64,000 nt of DNA from Chryseobacterium antibioticum (lineage in GTDB: Bacteria; Bacteroidota; Bacteroidia; Flavobacteriales; Weeksellaceae), in NCBI RefSeq assembly GCF_012927325.1, contig NZ_JABBGI010000019.1, forward strand, positions 54,103 through 118,102. The letters run 5' to 3'. Below, piece by piece: positions 35,699-44,655 of this stretch. Under the pieces are notes generated by a model that was given only the letters and a program-made list of their open reading frames with translations, searched no databases and was not told the DNA's origin. Position 1 is the first letter of the stretch. Each line of letters starts with the position of its first letter. The position numbers were made by a program, and so were the translations under genes.

Positions 35699-37978
35699 AT
35701 GAACTGGGGAAAATACAGAAATTTAATTTTTTACATATCGACCATCGCCTTTTTTTCCTGCCTGATGTACTTCTTCATCATAGAAGGACAGACGCTGGAG
35801 ATCAGGGAAAATATAGTCAAAAAAACCAATACGGGCTCTACCTGGGAGAATTTCCAGGAATCTTTTAAAGCCAACCTGCACCATCCGCTGGCCTTGCTTC
35901 TTGCACAGATCGTCACCATTATTTTGGTCGCAAGACTTTTTGGGTGGATCTGTATGAAAATCAAGCAGCCTACCGTAATTGGTGAAATGATTGCGGGGAT
36001 TGTTTTGGGACCATCACTTCTTGGTATGTACTTTCCTGAATTTTCTGCTTCTCTTTTCCCGAAAGAATCTTTAGGTAACTTACAGTTTTTGAGTCAGATA
36101 GGACTTATTCTGTTTATGTACATCGTTGGGATGGAGCTGGATCTTAGCGTATTAAGAAAAAAAGCTCATGATGCGGTGGTGATCAGTCACGCAAGTATTA
36201 TCATCCCTTTTGCACTTGGTATTGGGCTTTCTTATTTTGTGTATCAGGAATTTGCACCGGAAGGCATCCAGTTTACATCATTTGCCTTATTTATTGCTAT
36301 TTCAATGAGTATCACTGCATTTCCAGTGCTGGCAAGGATTGTTCAGGAGAGAAATCTTCAGAAAACCAAACTGGGAACGATTGTTATTACCTGTGCGGCA
36401 GCAGATGATATTACAGCATGGTGTATCCTTGCAGCCGTTATTGCCATTGTAAAAGCAGGTTCTTTCACCAGTTCTATTTATGTGATCATTATGGCTATTG
36501 CCTATGTATTTTTAATGATCAAGATTGTAAGACCATTTTTAAAAAGAATCGGGGATCTTCAGGCGGGTAAAAACACCATCAGTAAACCGATGGTCGCTAT
36601 TTTCTTCCTGACGTTGATTCTTTCTGCATATGCTACGGAAGTTATCGGTATCCATGCATTATTCGGAGCATTTATGGCGGGAGCTATTATGCCGGAAAAT
36701 GCAAAATTCCGTACCCTTTTCATCGATAAGGTTGAAGATGTGGCTTTAGTGCTTCTTCTTCCGCTGTTCTTTGTATTTACAGGTCTCCGTACACAAATCG
36801 GGCTATTGAATGATGGTCATTTGTGGATGACGGCAGGATTTATCATCTTAACCGCCGTTACAGGAAAATTCATAGGAAGCGCACTCACAGCACGGTTCGT
36901 AGGAATCAACTGGAAAGAAAGTTTAACGATCGGTGCTTTGATGAACACCAGAGGATTAATGGAGCTTATTGTCCTCAATATCGGGTATGATCTTGGCGTA
37001 TTAAGTCCAGAGATCTTTGCAATGCTCGTTATTATGGCTTTGTTTACCACTTTTATGACGGGACCTGCTTTAGACTTTATTAATTTTATTTTTAAATCTA
37101 AAAAAAGTGACGAAGAAATTCATGATGGTAACGATTCCAAATACCGCGTATTACTTTCTTTTGATATCCCTGAATCCGGAAGCACTCTTCTGAAGCTGGC
37201 TCACGATTTCACCAATAAAATGAATGGCAATAAAAGCATCACCGCGATGAATATTGCTCCCGTAGACGAAATGCACGCTTATGATATTGATGAGTATGAA
37301 GATGCGCAGTTCAAAAACGTCATCGAAACTTCGCACGACCTGAAACTGGAAGTGACTACCCTTTTCAAAGCTTCTACGGATATTCAAAATGACCTTGCAG
37401 GGATTTCAAATAAAGGAAATTATGATCTTCTTCTGATCATGCTCGGTAAGTCTATGTATGAAGGTAGTTTACTGGGAAGACTTCTTGGATTTACCACGAA
37501 GATCATCAACCCGGAAAAACTTCTGAACACGGTAAAAGGTAAAGGAAATATTTTCAACAATTCTCCTTTTGACGATTTTACGCTTCAGATCCTTGATAAG
37601 ACCCATATTCCGGTAGGTATTATGGTAGAAAAAGATTTCAAATCAGCGGATAAAGTATTTGTTCCTATTTTTAACCTGAGCGATTTTTATCTGTTGGAAT
37701 ATGCGAAAAGGCTGATCAACAATAACAATTCACAGATCATTATCCTTGATGCGGCCGGACAGATCCGTAATAATATCGAGGTTAAAGAGCTGATCAGAAG
37801 CATTGAACAGGTAGCCCCGAACCACATCACTTTATATAACGAGAAAAAGATTGAGAAAGAATTCCTAAACTCACAGGATCTGATGCTGATCAGCAGTAAA
37901 AGCTGGAAAAATCTGATCGATAGTAAGAGCCTTTGGTTGTCTGATATCCCTTCGACATTGATTATCTCGAATCCATAG
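35699..37978 (+). CDS. Kef-type monovalent cation:proton antiporter (CPA2)
   Basis: 759 residues. A membrane helix (10-28) and a short extracytoplasmic loop come first, then about 12 transmembrane segments (75-460) with family motifs such as QPTVIGEMIAGIVLGPSLLG, the GMELDLSVLRKK loop and ALMNTRGLMELIVLNIG. A cytoplasmic C-terminal region (about 475-759) has universal-stress-protein-like folds in two copies. It probably exchanges K+ or Na+ for H+. It is monocistronic. Confidence 0.9.
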   Translation: MNWGKYRNLIFYISTIAFFSCLMYFFIIEGQTLEIRENIVKKTNTGSTWENFQESFKANLHHPLALLLAQIVTIILVARLFGWICMKIKQPTVIGEMIAGIVLGPSLLGMYFPEFSASLFPKESLGNLQFLSQIGLILFMYIVGMELDLSVLRKKAHDAVVISHASIIIPFALGIGLSYFVYQEFAPEGIQFTSFALFIAISMSITAFPVLARIVQERNLQKTKLGTIVITCAAADDITAWCILAAVIAIVKAGSFTSSIYVIIMAIAYVFLMIKIVRPFLKRIGDLQAGKNTISKPMVAIFFLTLILSAYATEVIGIHALFGAFMAGAIMPENAKFRTLFIDKVEDVALVLLLPLFFVFTGLRTQIGLLNDGHLWMTAGFIILTAVTGKFIGSALTARFVGINWKESLTIGALMNTRGLMELIVLNIGYDLGVLSPEIFAMLVIMALFTTFMTGPALDFINFIFKSKKSDEEIHDGNDSKYRVLLSFDIPESGSTLLKLAHDFTNKMNGNKSITAMNIAPVDEMHAYDIDEYEDAQFKNVIETSHDLKLEVTTLFKASTDIQNDLAGISNKGNYDLLLIMLGKSMYEGSLLGRLLGFTTKIINPEKLLNTVKGKGNIFNNSPFDDFTLQILDKTHIPVGIMVEKDFKSADKVFVPIFNLSDFYLLEYAKRLINNNNSQIIILDAAGQIRNNIEVKELIRSIEQVAPNHITLYNEKKIEKEFLNSQDLMLISSKSWKNLIDSKSLWLSDIPSTLIISNP

Positions 37979-37982
37979 AATT

Positions 37983-38095
37983 AATGTAACAATGTAGCGG
38001 TATAACAATGTAACAATAGAATAATCCCAGGGGATTATAATAGATATTGATTGATAAACTGATACATTGTTATATTGTTATATTGTTACATTATT
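37983..38095. repeat. Large AT-rich inverted repeat of TGTAACAAT units
   Basis: Left arm units such as AATGTAACAATGTAGCGG and TATAACAATGTAACAAT are mirrored about 70 nt later by ATTGTTATATTGTTACATT. It fills the gap between the antiporter gene and a converging gene and may serve as a bidirectional transcription end. Confidence 0.65.
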
Positions 38096-38762
38096 TTTCC
38101 TTCCTGAGTTTTAGAAGTTTTTGAAATGCCTCAGAAATTCTTTTCTGCTCTCCTTCAATATAATCACTGCTGAAAGGTGCACCACAATCCAAACTATTGG
38201 TTACATGAACCAATTTTTCTTTTTCAAAATAATTCCGGTTTTCTTCAATCTCTGATTTTTTAAAGTCAAACGCTTCCGTATCATGATTTTCTTTCATGGC
38301 TTTGACATCATAAAACATCGGGCGGTTGTAGGTATATATCTTCTCAAAAACAAAAGACAGATGTCCGTTAAGCAGATAATATTCGGTAAGTACCTGCCCC
38401 ATTTCACCGTAAAGTCTTGTCGTCATCTTTTCTAAACGGCCTTTCTGATCATAAAATACAGCTTCCCCTCCTTCTGCGGATTCTCCTTCTATGTCTTTCT
38501 TTTTAATGGAACTCCATTGATTAATAGAATTGATTCTTTTAAAATTGGCGCGGATCGGTTTCAGTCTGTCTGTTAAATATTCGTTGACGGCAATATCATT
38601 TTCCCTGAAGGATTCTTTGATCTTTATCGTATCATATGGTATGACCTGCAAAGAAGCAGAAAGCTGCCGCTTTCCAATTTCGGGTGTGAAGGTTTCCGCA
38701 TTACTCCAATGTATGACAGTAATTACTACCAGTAAAGTATAAAAACAATTCTTCATGATCAT
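38091..38762 (-). CDS. Exported protein, unknown
   Basis: 223 residues. Signal peptide (1-22, ends SNAE), no further membrane segment. The middle part is rich in charged strands (YDQKGRLEKMTTRLYGEMG). A C-terminal Lys/Arg-rich helix ends it. I do not recognise the family. The start could also be the second ATG (38756). Adjacent genes share the exported, hypothetical character. Confidence 0.6.
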   Translation of the reverse strand: MIMKNCFYTLLVVITVIHWSNAETFTPEIGKRQLSASLQVIPYDTIKIKESFRENDIAVNEYLTDRLKPIRANFKRINSINQWSSIKKKDIEGESAEGGEAVFYDQKGRLEKMTTRLYGEMGQVLTEYYLLNGHLSFVFEKIYTYNRPMFYDVKAMKENHDTEAFDFKKSEIEENRNYFEKEKLVHVTNSLDCGAPFSSDYIEGEQKRISEAFQKLLKLRKEK

Positions 38763-38938
38763 TGTATTTTGTCGTGATATTGATCTGCTGTTCTATAACA
38801 AAGCTAGTTAATCTTCATGATAATGCACCTGTGTAGGGTGGCTCATTGGTGCATTCTATAATAAAAACCAGCTTTTAAAAGTGGGTTTTTATCTTCCGGG
38901 AGTGATTCAATAAGTTTGTTTTGTGTTAATTCACGAAT

Positions 38939-39676
38939 CTATTTCACTTTAAGAAAAGTTCCTTCTAACGTTGCATTCATTCCAAACTCACAATCTGATG
39001 TCTGCACAGACGGAACTGACGTAATTGATATAAATCCATTATAAAATGTAACGAGGAATGAACATGATTTATTGATTTCAATAGTAAACTGATTATTTTT
39101 AATCATCACCTCCCCCGACGCATCTGCAATATTTCTGCCCGGAGCCCTGGTCACAGAACCAATGTCATAGGAATACATCTGATCTTTAATCTTTTTAATA
39201 GCAATACTTCCCTGATACCCATTTTCTCCATATTGATAGGTATACGTTCCTTCGAAACGATCAGATGGAACAGGTGAAAATATTTCCGGTTTCGGATTTA
39301 CTTTAGTTTGAACAGCAAGTACCATGGGATAAACAGCATCAGACTTTGTGGAAGACCAGTCTCCCTCTAATTTTCCATTTTTTAAGACCCCATCAATAAT
39401 TCCGCTGATATTCCCATCATTTTCAAATTCCTCCAGATGATAATGATTTCCAGAATTCAGCGTTCCTATTATTTTAATGGGTTTCTTTTCTTTAGTTTTT
39501 ACATATCTGATGTTCCCTAAAACGACATTCTTTGAAATGCTGACGTTAAGTTCAACAGGGATTTTTTGGTCAATAAGACCGCTAAAGCTATAACTCGCGT
39601 CAGTATTTTTTTGCTGAGCGTGACAGATGCCTGCGGCAAAGCATATACTAAATACTATTTTTTTCAGATAATTCAT
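38939..39676 (-). CDS. Exported protein, unknown
   Basis: 245 residues. Signal peptide (1-20, ends CHAQ), then a beta-strand-rich mature part with repeats of the type GTLNSGNHYHLEEF and FEGTYTYQYGENGYQ. Not recognised. It has no close partner; 176 nt separate it from the next minus-strand gene. Confidence 0.6.
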   Translation of the reverse strand: MNYLKKIVFSICFAAGICHAQQKNTDASYSFSGLIDQKIPVELNVSISKNVVLGNIRYVKTKEKKPIKIIGTLNSGNHYHLEEFENDGNISGIIDGVLKNGKLEGDWSSTKSDAVYPMVLAVQTKVNPKPEIFSPVPSDRFEGTYTYQYGENGYQGSIAIKKIKDQMYSYDIGSVTRAPGRNIADASGEVMIKNNQFTIEINKSCSFLVTFYNGFISITSVPSVQTSDCEFGMNATLEGTFLKVK

Positions 39677-39997
39677 ATTATTAGATTTTAATGATACAAT
39701 GGATAAGATTCAGTGAAGTCATTTTTTTTCACAAAAAGACCTCTTCATACAAAAGTACAAAAAGACGACTATGACACTCCTACTTCTAACAGGAAAAGAC
39801 AATAAAAACTGGCCCGTGTTTTATGGATTTAATTGTATTGAATAAAGTAATCCCCAAACAAAAAATCAACTGGAATTCAATTATTTATAAAGACAAACGT
39901 ATTAAAATTGCAGATTTAATCTCATTTACAAAGGAATATTCATTATTTTTAAACCATTCTTTTAGGATCAAAGAAAAATAAATCTAACCTTTTATCA
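39677..39997. other. Intergenic region with a doubtful 52-codon open frame
   Basis: AT-rich space between divergent genes. An open frame at 39823-39981 (plus) runs for 52 codons with a Lys/Ile-rich sequence (MDLIVLNKV...). It has no neighbouring partner and no clear promoter, so it may be a small gene or a decayed one. Nothing else is visible. Confidence 0.25.
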
Positions 39998-40480
39998 ATG
40001 AAAAAAATAAGTTTCGTCTGCCTTAGTCTATTAGTGTTTACAGCCTGCAAAAATGAGTCAAAAAAAACAGTCAATGAAACAGTAACAGCTAAAAAAGACA
40101 GCACTCCGGTTAAAAAAACTGCGGTAGAAAATACACCCGTTACTGAAACCAAAGGAATTCTCACCCTGAAAGAATGTACTGAAAAACAGATAGAATACGA
40201 AACGGAACAGGAGTGTATCTTTAAAAACGCCTCTGTTGATCAAGTCTATAGAAGAACGATAAAAGATAAAGAGATAGAAAAAGCAGAGCAGCTATTGGCC
40301 AACCTTCCCACAGAAAACACAACAAAAGAAATCAACAACGATGGCCTTGTTTCCATTACCTACACAGTGACTTCAAAAAAAACCGAAATCGAATTTCTTT
40401 TTGAGGGCGGGGTAACAACGCTAAGCTTGGAACAACAGAATAAGGACGTTAAAAGAACGATTATTCACAGCGCAGATTAA
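39998..40480 (+). CDS. Small lipoprotein, unknown
   Basis: 160 residues. Lipobox signal MKKISFVCLSLLVFTAC (Cys17). A Lys/Thr/Val-rich low-complexity linker follows (about 18-50, many KK and PV pairs), then a soluble domain from about 52 with two Cys (LKECTEKQ, EQECIFKN). The C-terminal part is rich in charged residues. I do not recognise it. Confidence 0.65.
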   Translation: MKKISFVCLSLLVFTACKNESKKTVNETVTAKKDSTPVKKTAVENTPVTETKGILTLKECTEKQIEYETEQECIFKNASVDQVYRRTIKDKEIEKAEQLLANLPTENTTKEINNDGLVSITYTVTSKKTEIEFLFEGGVTTLSLEQQNKDVKRTIIHSAD

Positions 40481-40521
40481 GCCGGCAAAGAAGCACCATA
40501 ATAATTTAAGTCAAAAATATC

Positions 40522-40550
40522 CTGAGTTTAAAAAATATTTTATACCTTCG
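40522..40550 (+). promoter_or_regulatory. Promoter of tyrA
   Basis: TACCTTCG (40543-40550) is close to TAnnTTTG, with CTG at 40522-40524 as a weak -33 element (18-nt spacing). A leader peptide start codon follows after 4 nt, the same arrangement as in the ilv operon. Confidence 0.5.
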
Positions 40551-40554
40551 CTTG

Positions 40555-40611
40555 GTGAATTTCAATAACACGACATATTATTATAGAATTTTTAGCTCAG
40601 ATCTGGGATAG
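40555..40611 (+). CDS. tyrA leader peptide (Tyr-rich)
   Basis: An 18-codon open frame starting GTG and ending TAG: MNFNNTTYYYRIF, then SSDLG. Three Tyr codons in a row (40576-40584) followed by Phe mark it as a sensing peptide for aromatic amino acids. Its stop codon overlaps GGATAGG (40606-40612), which can pair with the 5' arm of the downstream hairpin. Confidence 0.78.
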   Translation: MNFNNTTYYYRIFSSDLG

Positions 40612-40634
40612 GGATTCTTGTGAACATAACATAT

Positions 40635-40661
40635 AAACCTCGTCCTAGGACGGGGTTTTTT
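40635..40661 (+). terminator. tyrA attenuator terminator
   Basis: Stem AAACCTCGTCC / GGACGGGGTTT (one G-U pair) followed by a T-run, 19 nt before the tyrA start codon. The 5' arm CCTCGTCC (40638-40645) can alternatively pair with GGATAGG at 40606-40612. Confidence 0.88.
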
Positions 40662-40680
40662 ATTTTAAAAATTTAAAAAG

Positions 40681-41523
40681 ATGAAAATAAGTATTATTGG
40701 TGCAGGTTTAATCGGGGGTTCAATGGCTTTAAAATTAAGAGAGAAGGGCATTGCAGATTTCATCTATGGGATTGATAACAATCAGCAGCATATCAGTAAA
40801 GCACTGGAACTTAAAATTATTGATGCGGGTACAGATCTCGAATACGGGGTTAAAAATGCTGATTTTATCATCATCGCCGTTCCTGTAGATGCAGCGAGAA
40901 AGTTGCTTCCTGATGTTTTGGATTTAATATCTGACAACCAAACTGTAATGGATGCCGGATCTACAAAAGCCGGGATTGTCAACTCAGTTAAAGACCATCC
41001 GAAACGTTCCAGATTTGTGGCTTTTCACCCCATGTGGGGTACGGAAAACAGCGGTCCTGCATCTGCTGTTTCCGACAGTTTTTCAGGAAAGGCAGGGGTT
41101 ATCTGCAACAAGGAAGAATCGGCACCCGACGCCCTTCAATTGGTAGAAAAAGTGGCAGAAAACCTTGATATGCACCTGATCTACATGAATGCCGAAGATC
41201 ACGACATTCATACAGCTTATATTTCACATATTTCCCACATTACGTCTTACGCTTTGGCCAACACTGTTTTGGAAAAAGAACGTGAGGAGGAAACGATTTT
41301 TCAACTTGCCAGTTCCGGTTTCTCCAGCACGGTACGTCTTGCAAAATCGCATCCGGAAATGTGGGTTCCCATTTTTAAACAAAACAAAGAAAACGTTCTC
41401 GATGTTCTGAATGAACATATTACCCAGCTTAGAAAATTTAAGGCTGCATTAGAAAAAGAAAACTATGAATACCTTGAAGAGCTGATTACCAATGCGAACA
41501 GGATCAGAGGCATATTAAGGTAA
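40681..41523 (+). CDS. tyrA: Prephenate dehydrogenase
   Basis: NAD-dependent oxidative decarboxylation of prephenate to 4-hydroxyphenylpyruvate in tyrosine synthesis. 280 residues. Nucleotide-binding IGAGLIGGSMA at 5-15, then catalytic HPMWGTENSGP (His about 120), and HDIHTAYISHISH. No ACT domain is attached. An attenuator with a Tyr-rich leader precedes it, which agrees with the assignment. Confidence 0.95.
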   Translation: MKISIIGAGLIGGSMALKLREKGIADFIYGIDNNQQHISKALELKIIDAGTDLEYGVKNADFIIIAVPVDAARKLLPDVLDLISDNQTVMDAGSTKAGIVNSVKDHPKRSRFVAFHPMWGTENSGPASAVSDSFSGKAGVICNKEESAPDALQLVEKVAENLDMHLIYMNAEDHDIHTAYISHISHITSYALANTVLEKEREEETIFQLASSGFSSTVRLAKSHPEMWVPIFKQNKENVLDVLNEHITQLRKFKAALEKENYEYLEELITNANRIRGILR

Positions 41524-41939
41524 AATAGGTAGCAGGTAATAGGTTACAGATGGTAAGACTTCACAACAATTTTATTGATATTGGGTGTTTTTTACCTCTA
41601 TTTTTAAAGCATTCAATAATAAATCAAAGGCTGTATTCTAAAACTTCGACTAATATTACCTGCTACCTAATCCCTTTCACCTCTTTTAAAATTTCATCAT
41701 CAGTCTAACTCCATTACACGGTTATTCAAAACGTAATAGTTGGCAGGAATGGGCTGTATATTACGGATTTTTCGTATTAATAATTCAAAGCCTTTACTTT
41801 CAAACTGCGGTCATCTATCACCTGCTACTTACGATCTGTTCCCTAAAACCTATATCCTTTACCACTTTTATTTTAACTTTATTAAAAATTATTTTAACTT
41901 TATTAAAAAAAAGTATTACTTTCGTAAAAAATATAATCC
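41524..41939. repeat. Intergenic region with GGTAGCAGGTAATAGGTTAC-type repeat phrases
   Basis: About 415 nt. GGTAGCAGGTAATAGGTTAC near 41528 recurs inverted as ATTACCTGCTACCTAATCC near 41655. The same kind of phrase recurs at 54743-54995. No gene is convincing. A -7-like TACTTTCG lies close to the next start codon (about 41917-41924). Confidence 0.5.
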
Positions 41940-42212
41940 ATGAAACTTCCGACGGTTTGTCCAAGTTGCGAAAATACTTTAAACGTAAGTCAGATGAAAT
42001 GCCCGAGCTGTAAAACAGAAGTCAGCGGCGACTACGAACTTCCCGTTTTGCTTAAACTGAACAGGGAAGAACAGGAATTTGTTCTGAATTTTTTCCTTTC
42101 CAGCGGAAGCATTAAGGAAATGGCCAAGCAGGCCGGACTCTCCTACCCGACTATGAGAAACAAAATGGACGACCTGATCACTAAAGTAGGACAACTAAAA
42201 ACGAACGTGTAA
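41940..42212 (+). CDS. DUF2089 zinc-ribbon/HTH protein
   Basis: 90 residues. An N-terminal zinc ribbon with four Cys (CPSCENTL and CPSCKTEV), then a helix-turn-helix region (EMAKQAGLSYPTMRNKMDDLI). This is the DUF2089 arrangement; a role as regulator is likely. It heads a likely three-gene operon with the following membrane protein and serine hydrolase (gaps of 10 and 5 nt). Confidence 0.85.
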   Translation: MKLPTVCPSCENTLNVSQMKCPSCKTEVSGDYELPVLLKLNREEQEFVLNFFLSSGSIKEMAKQAGLSYPTMRNKMDDLITKVGQLKTNV

Positions 42213-42222
42213 ACTCAACAAG

Positions 42223-42804
42223 ATGAACTGGAAAACAATATTTAATCCTTTTGAAAGGTTTGATGATAAACTGCTTCTTGTTATTGGGCTGTTGGGAACG
42301 GCTCTGGCTATTTTAATGGGCTATTGGACAGGTACTTTTTTCAGCAGCATATATAAAGTCAACAGTTTGGAAAAAGTAACGCTTCAGGCTGTAGCTATTC
42401 CAACCTTAATAAGTTTTGCATCTGCCATAGTGATTCTTTTCATATTAGGTAAAATTTTAAACAGTAAAACGAGACTAATAGATATCGTCAACACTGTATT
42501 AATTTCGCAGCTCTTGCTGGTTATTCTGCAGGCAACGGAAAAAATATCCTTTATAAAAGAAGCTCAGGACCGATTGATCAGCCATCAGAAAAACCTTTCA
42601 GAAACTTTGCCCGTTGGAGATCTTATGGTTACAATAGGTATGGCATCATTCGCCCTTATTATTTTAATCTATAGTATAACCATTTATTACAACGGTTTTA
42701 AAACCGCTACCAATATCAAAAAATGGCATCATATTGTTCTTTTCGCAGCAGTATCACTCATTATGACTTTGATATGCCAAATATTACTATCTAAATACTT
42801 CTAA
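42223..42804 (+). CDS. YIP1-like membrane protein
   Basis: 193 residues with five predicted membrane segments (about 18-38, 60-80, 85-110, 135-155, 165-190). It resembles small Yip1/DUF1282-type membrane proteins in layout only. It sits between the DUF2089 gene and the serine hydrolase gene; the hydrolase acts outside the cytoplasm and this may be a membrane partner. Confidence 0.65.
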   Translation: MNWKTIFNPFERFDDKLLLVIGLLGTALAILMGYWTGTFFSSIYKVNSLEKVTLQAVAIPTLISFASAIVILFILGKILNSKTRLIDIVNTVLISQLLLVILQATEKISFIKEAQDRLISHQKNLSETLPVGDLMVTIGMASFALIILIYSITIYYNGFKTATNIKKWHHIVLFAAVSLIMTLICQILLSKYF

Positions 42805-42809
42805 ATATC

Positions 42810-44444
42810 ATGAAAATCAAATTCTTATTCGTGCTGGTCTTTCTGGCACACCTTTGTCACGCCCAAATCGAAGGCAGCTGGAACGGAGAAATCGACATCC
42901 AGGCAATGAAACTACCCATCATATTGAAAATCAAAAAAAGTCCGGAAGGATACTCTTCTCTGCTCAATAGTCCTAAACAAAGCAAAGATGATATTACCGT
43001 AGACCAAACAGTTTTCAGTAATAATGAGCTTAGTTTTGAGATCAAAAAAATCAATGCCAGCTATAAAGGAATTTTCAAGGAAGATCATTTTGAAGGAAAC
43101 TTCAGCCAGAATGGGAAAATAATTTCTTTAGACCTGTTCAGACATCTTCCTGCTTCTAAAAATTCTGATGTCCCTTACCTCAATGGAAAAGCAATTAACA
43201 AAGAAAAAATAGATGACTTTCTGAAATATATCGCTGAGAAAAACCAGGGTATTGGCAGTGTATCTATTTTCAGAAACGGCGTTCAGGAATACCATAAAGA
43301 TTTCGGCCAACAGCAATTAACCAACGTGACTTATGATAAAGACACGCAATATCAGATAGGATCTATCAGTAAAATGATCACCGCAGTGATGCTGATGCAG
43401 CTGGTTGAAAACGGGAAGCTTAAACTGGATGAAAAACTCTCAAAATACTATCCCGAGATCCCTAACGCTAAAAAAATCACCATAAAACAAATGCTGAACC
43501 ACACCAGCGGACTCGGCGATTATGCAGGTGAAGCAAAGGATAATTGGCTTTTCGGAAAGGCGGTAGGTGATAAAGCCATTGTTGCGGAAATCAAAAAACA
43601 GGGCGCCAGCTTTGAACCCGGAAAGAAAGCTAAATACTCCAATTCGGCCTATTTCCTTTTGAGCAGAATTCTGGAAAAAATCTCCGGCAAACCATATAAT
43701 ATCATATTAAAAGAAAACATCCTGGAAAAAGCAGGAATGAAGCATACTTTCTCGGTATTGGATGACCCTAAGAATGTTTTTAAATCTTATAAATTCACAG
43801 ACGGAAGCTGGAACGAAGTCCCGGATTTTAATTTCCGCAATTGCGTAGGATTAGGTGATATCACTTCTACGACAGAAGATATGAATACTTTCATCGATGC
43901 TTTATTCAACGGAAAATTCATTAAAAAAGAGACGCTTGAAATGATGACTTCCAATAAAGAGGAGAAGTTCTTCGGAACCGGAATTATGAAAGTGCCTTTC
44001 TACAACATTATTGCCTACGGACACGGTGGTGATACAGCAGGTTCTCACTCTATGTTATCGTATGAGCCAACGGACAAACTTTCTTTTGCGGTAACCGTTA
44101 ACGGAGAAAATTTTCCCCACAATGATTTATACATTGGAATTTTAAATCAACTGTACGGAAGAGATTATCAATATCTATCGTTTGACACTGGAAAATCTGA
44201 TCCTGAACTAAAAAAATATGAAGGGGAATATGAATCAAAAGAAATTCCGATTCCTTTGACGGTATTTTCCAAAAACGGAGCTTTGTTTGCTCAGGGAACG
44301 GGGCAACCGGAATTTCCTCTGGAAAATATTGAAAAAAATAAATTCCAGTTTGAAAAAGGCGGTATCACAATTCTCTTTATTCCGGAAAGCAAACAAATGC
44401 AACTCATCCAGAATGGAAAAACGCACCTGTTTAATAAAAAGTAG
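42810..44444 (+). CDS. Exported serine hydrolase, class C beta-lactamase fold
   Basis: 544 residues. Signal peptide (1-18, ends CHAQ). The N-terminal lipocalin/DUF-like part covers about 20-105, and the beta-lactamase-type domain about 125-455. Key motifs are S-x-x-K in GSISKMITA (about 185), Tyr-x-Asn as YSNSAY, and HGGDTAGSH near 410. A C-terminal DUF3471-like domain ends it. It may be an esterase, peptidase or penicillin-binding-type enzyme; lactam hydrolysis is not implied. Confidence 0.88.
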   Translation: MKIKFLFVLVFLAHLCHAQIEGSWNGEIDIQAMKLPIILKIKKSPEGYSSLLNSPKQSKDDITVDQTVFSNNELSFEIKKINASYKGIFKEDHFEGNFSQNGKIISLDLFRHLPASKNSDVPYLNGKAINKEKIDDFLKYIAEKNQGIGSVSIFRNGVQEYHKDFGQQQLTNVTYDKDTQYQIGSISKMITAVMLMQLVENGKLKLDEKLSKYYPEIPNAKKITIKQMLNHTSGLGDYAGEAKDNWLFGKAVGDKAIVAEIKKQGASFEPGKKAKYSNSAYFLLSRILEKISGKPYNIILKENILEKAGMKHTFSVLDDPKNVFKSYKFTDGSWNEVPDFNFRNCVGLGDITSTTEDMNTFIDALFNGKFIKKETLEMMTSNKEEKFFGTGIMKVPFYNIIAYGHGGDTAGSHSMLSYEPTDKLSFAVTVNGENFPHNDLYIGILNQLYGRDYQYLSFDTGKSDPELKKYEGEYESKEIPIPLTVFSKNGALFAQGTGQPEFPLENIEKNKFQFEKGGITILFIPESKQMQLIQNGKTHLFNKK

Positions 44445-44598
44445 TTTGAATTCTTTTTTAACCGTTAAGGGGTTTTAAGTTTTTAAGAACATTAAGTTGA
44501 GCTCTGCTTTAAGAATTACACTTAAAAAAAATCAATTGATTTTATCTGAACTCTTCTTCATCTCTTCACTGCTCTTAATGGTTTAAAATTTCACCATA

Positions 44599-44631
44599 AA
44601 AAAATCCTTAGGTTTGCTGCCTAAGGATTTT
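44599..44631. terminator. Bidirectional terminator between the serine hydrolase and sdaA genes
   Basis: Stem AAATCCTTAGG / CCTAAGGATTT, with A and T runs at both ends, between converging genes. Confidence 0.85.
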
Positions 44632-44655
44632 ATATTTAAAACAAGATGCTTTCTT

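Noticed and set aside
39823..39981. 52-codon small gene
   Set aside because: Kept only as a note: no promoter, partner or recognised sequence supports it.
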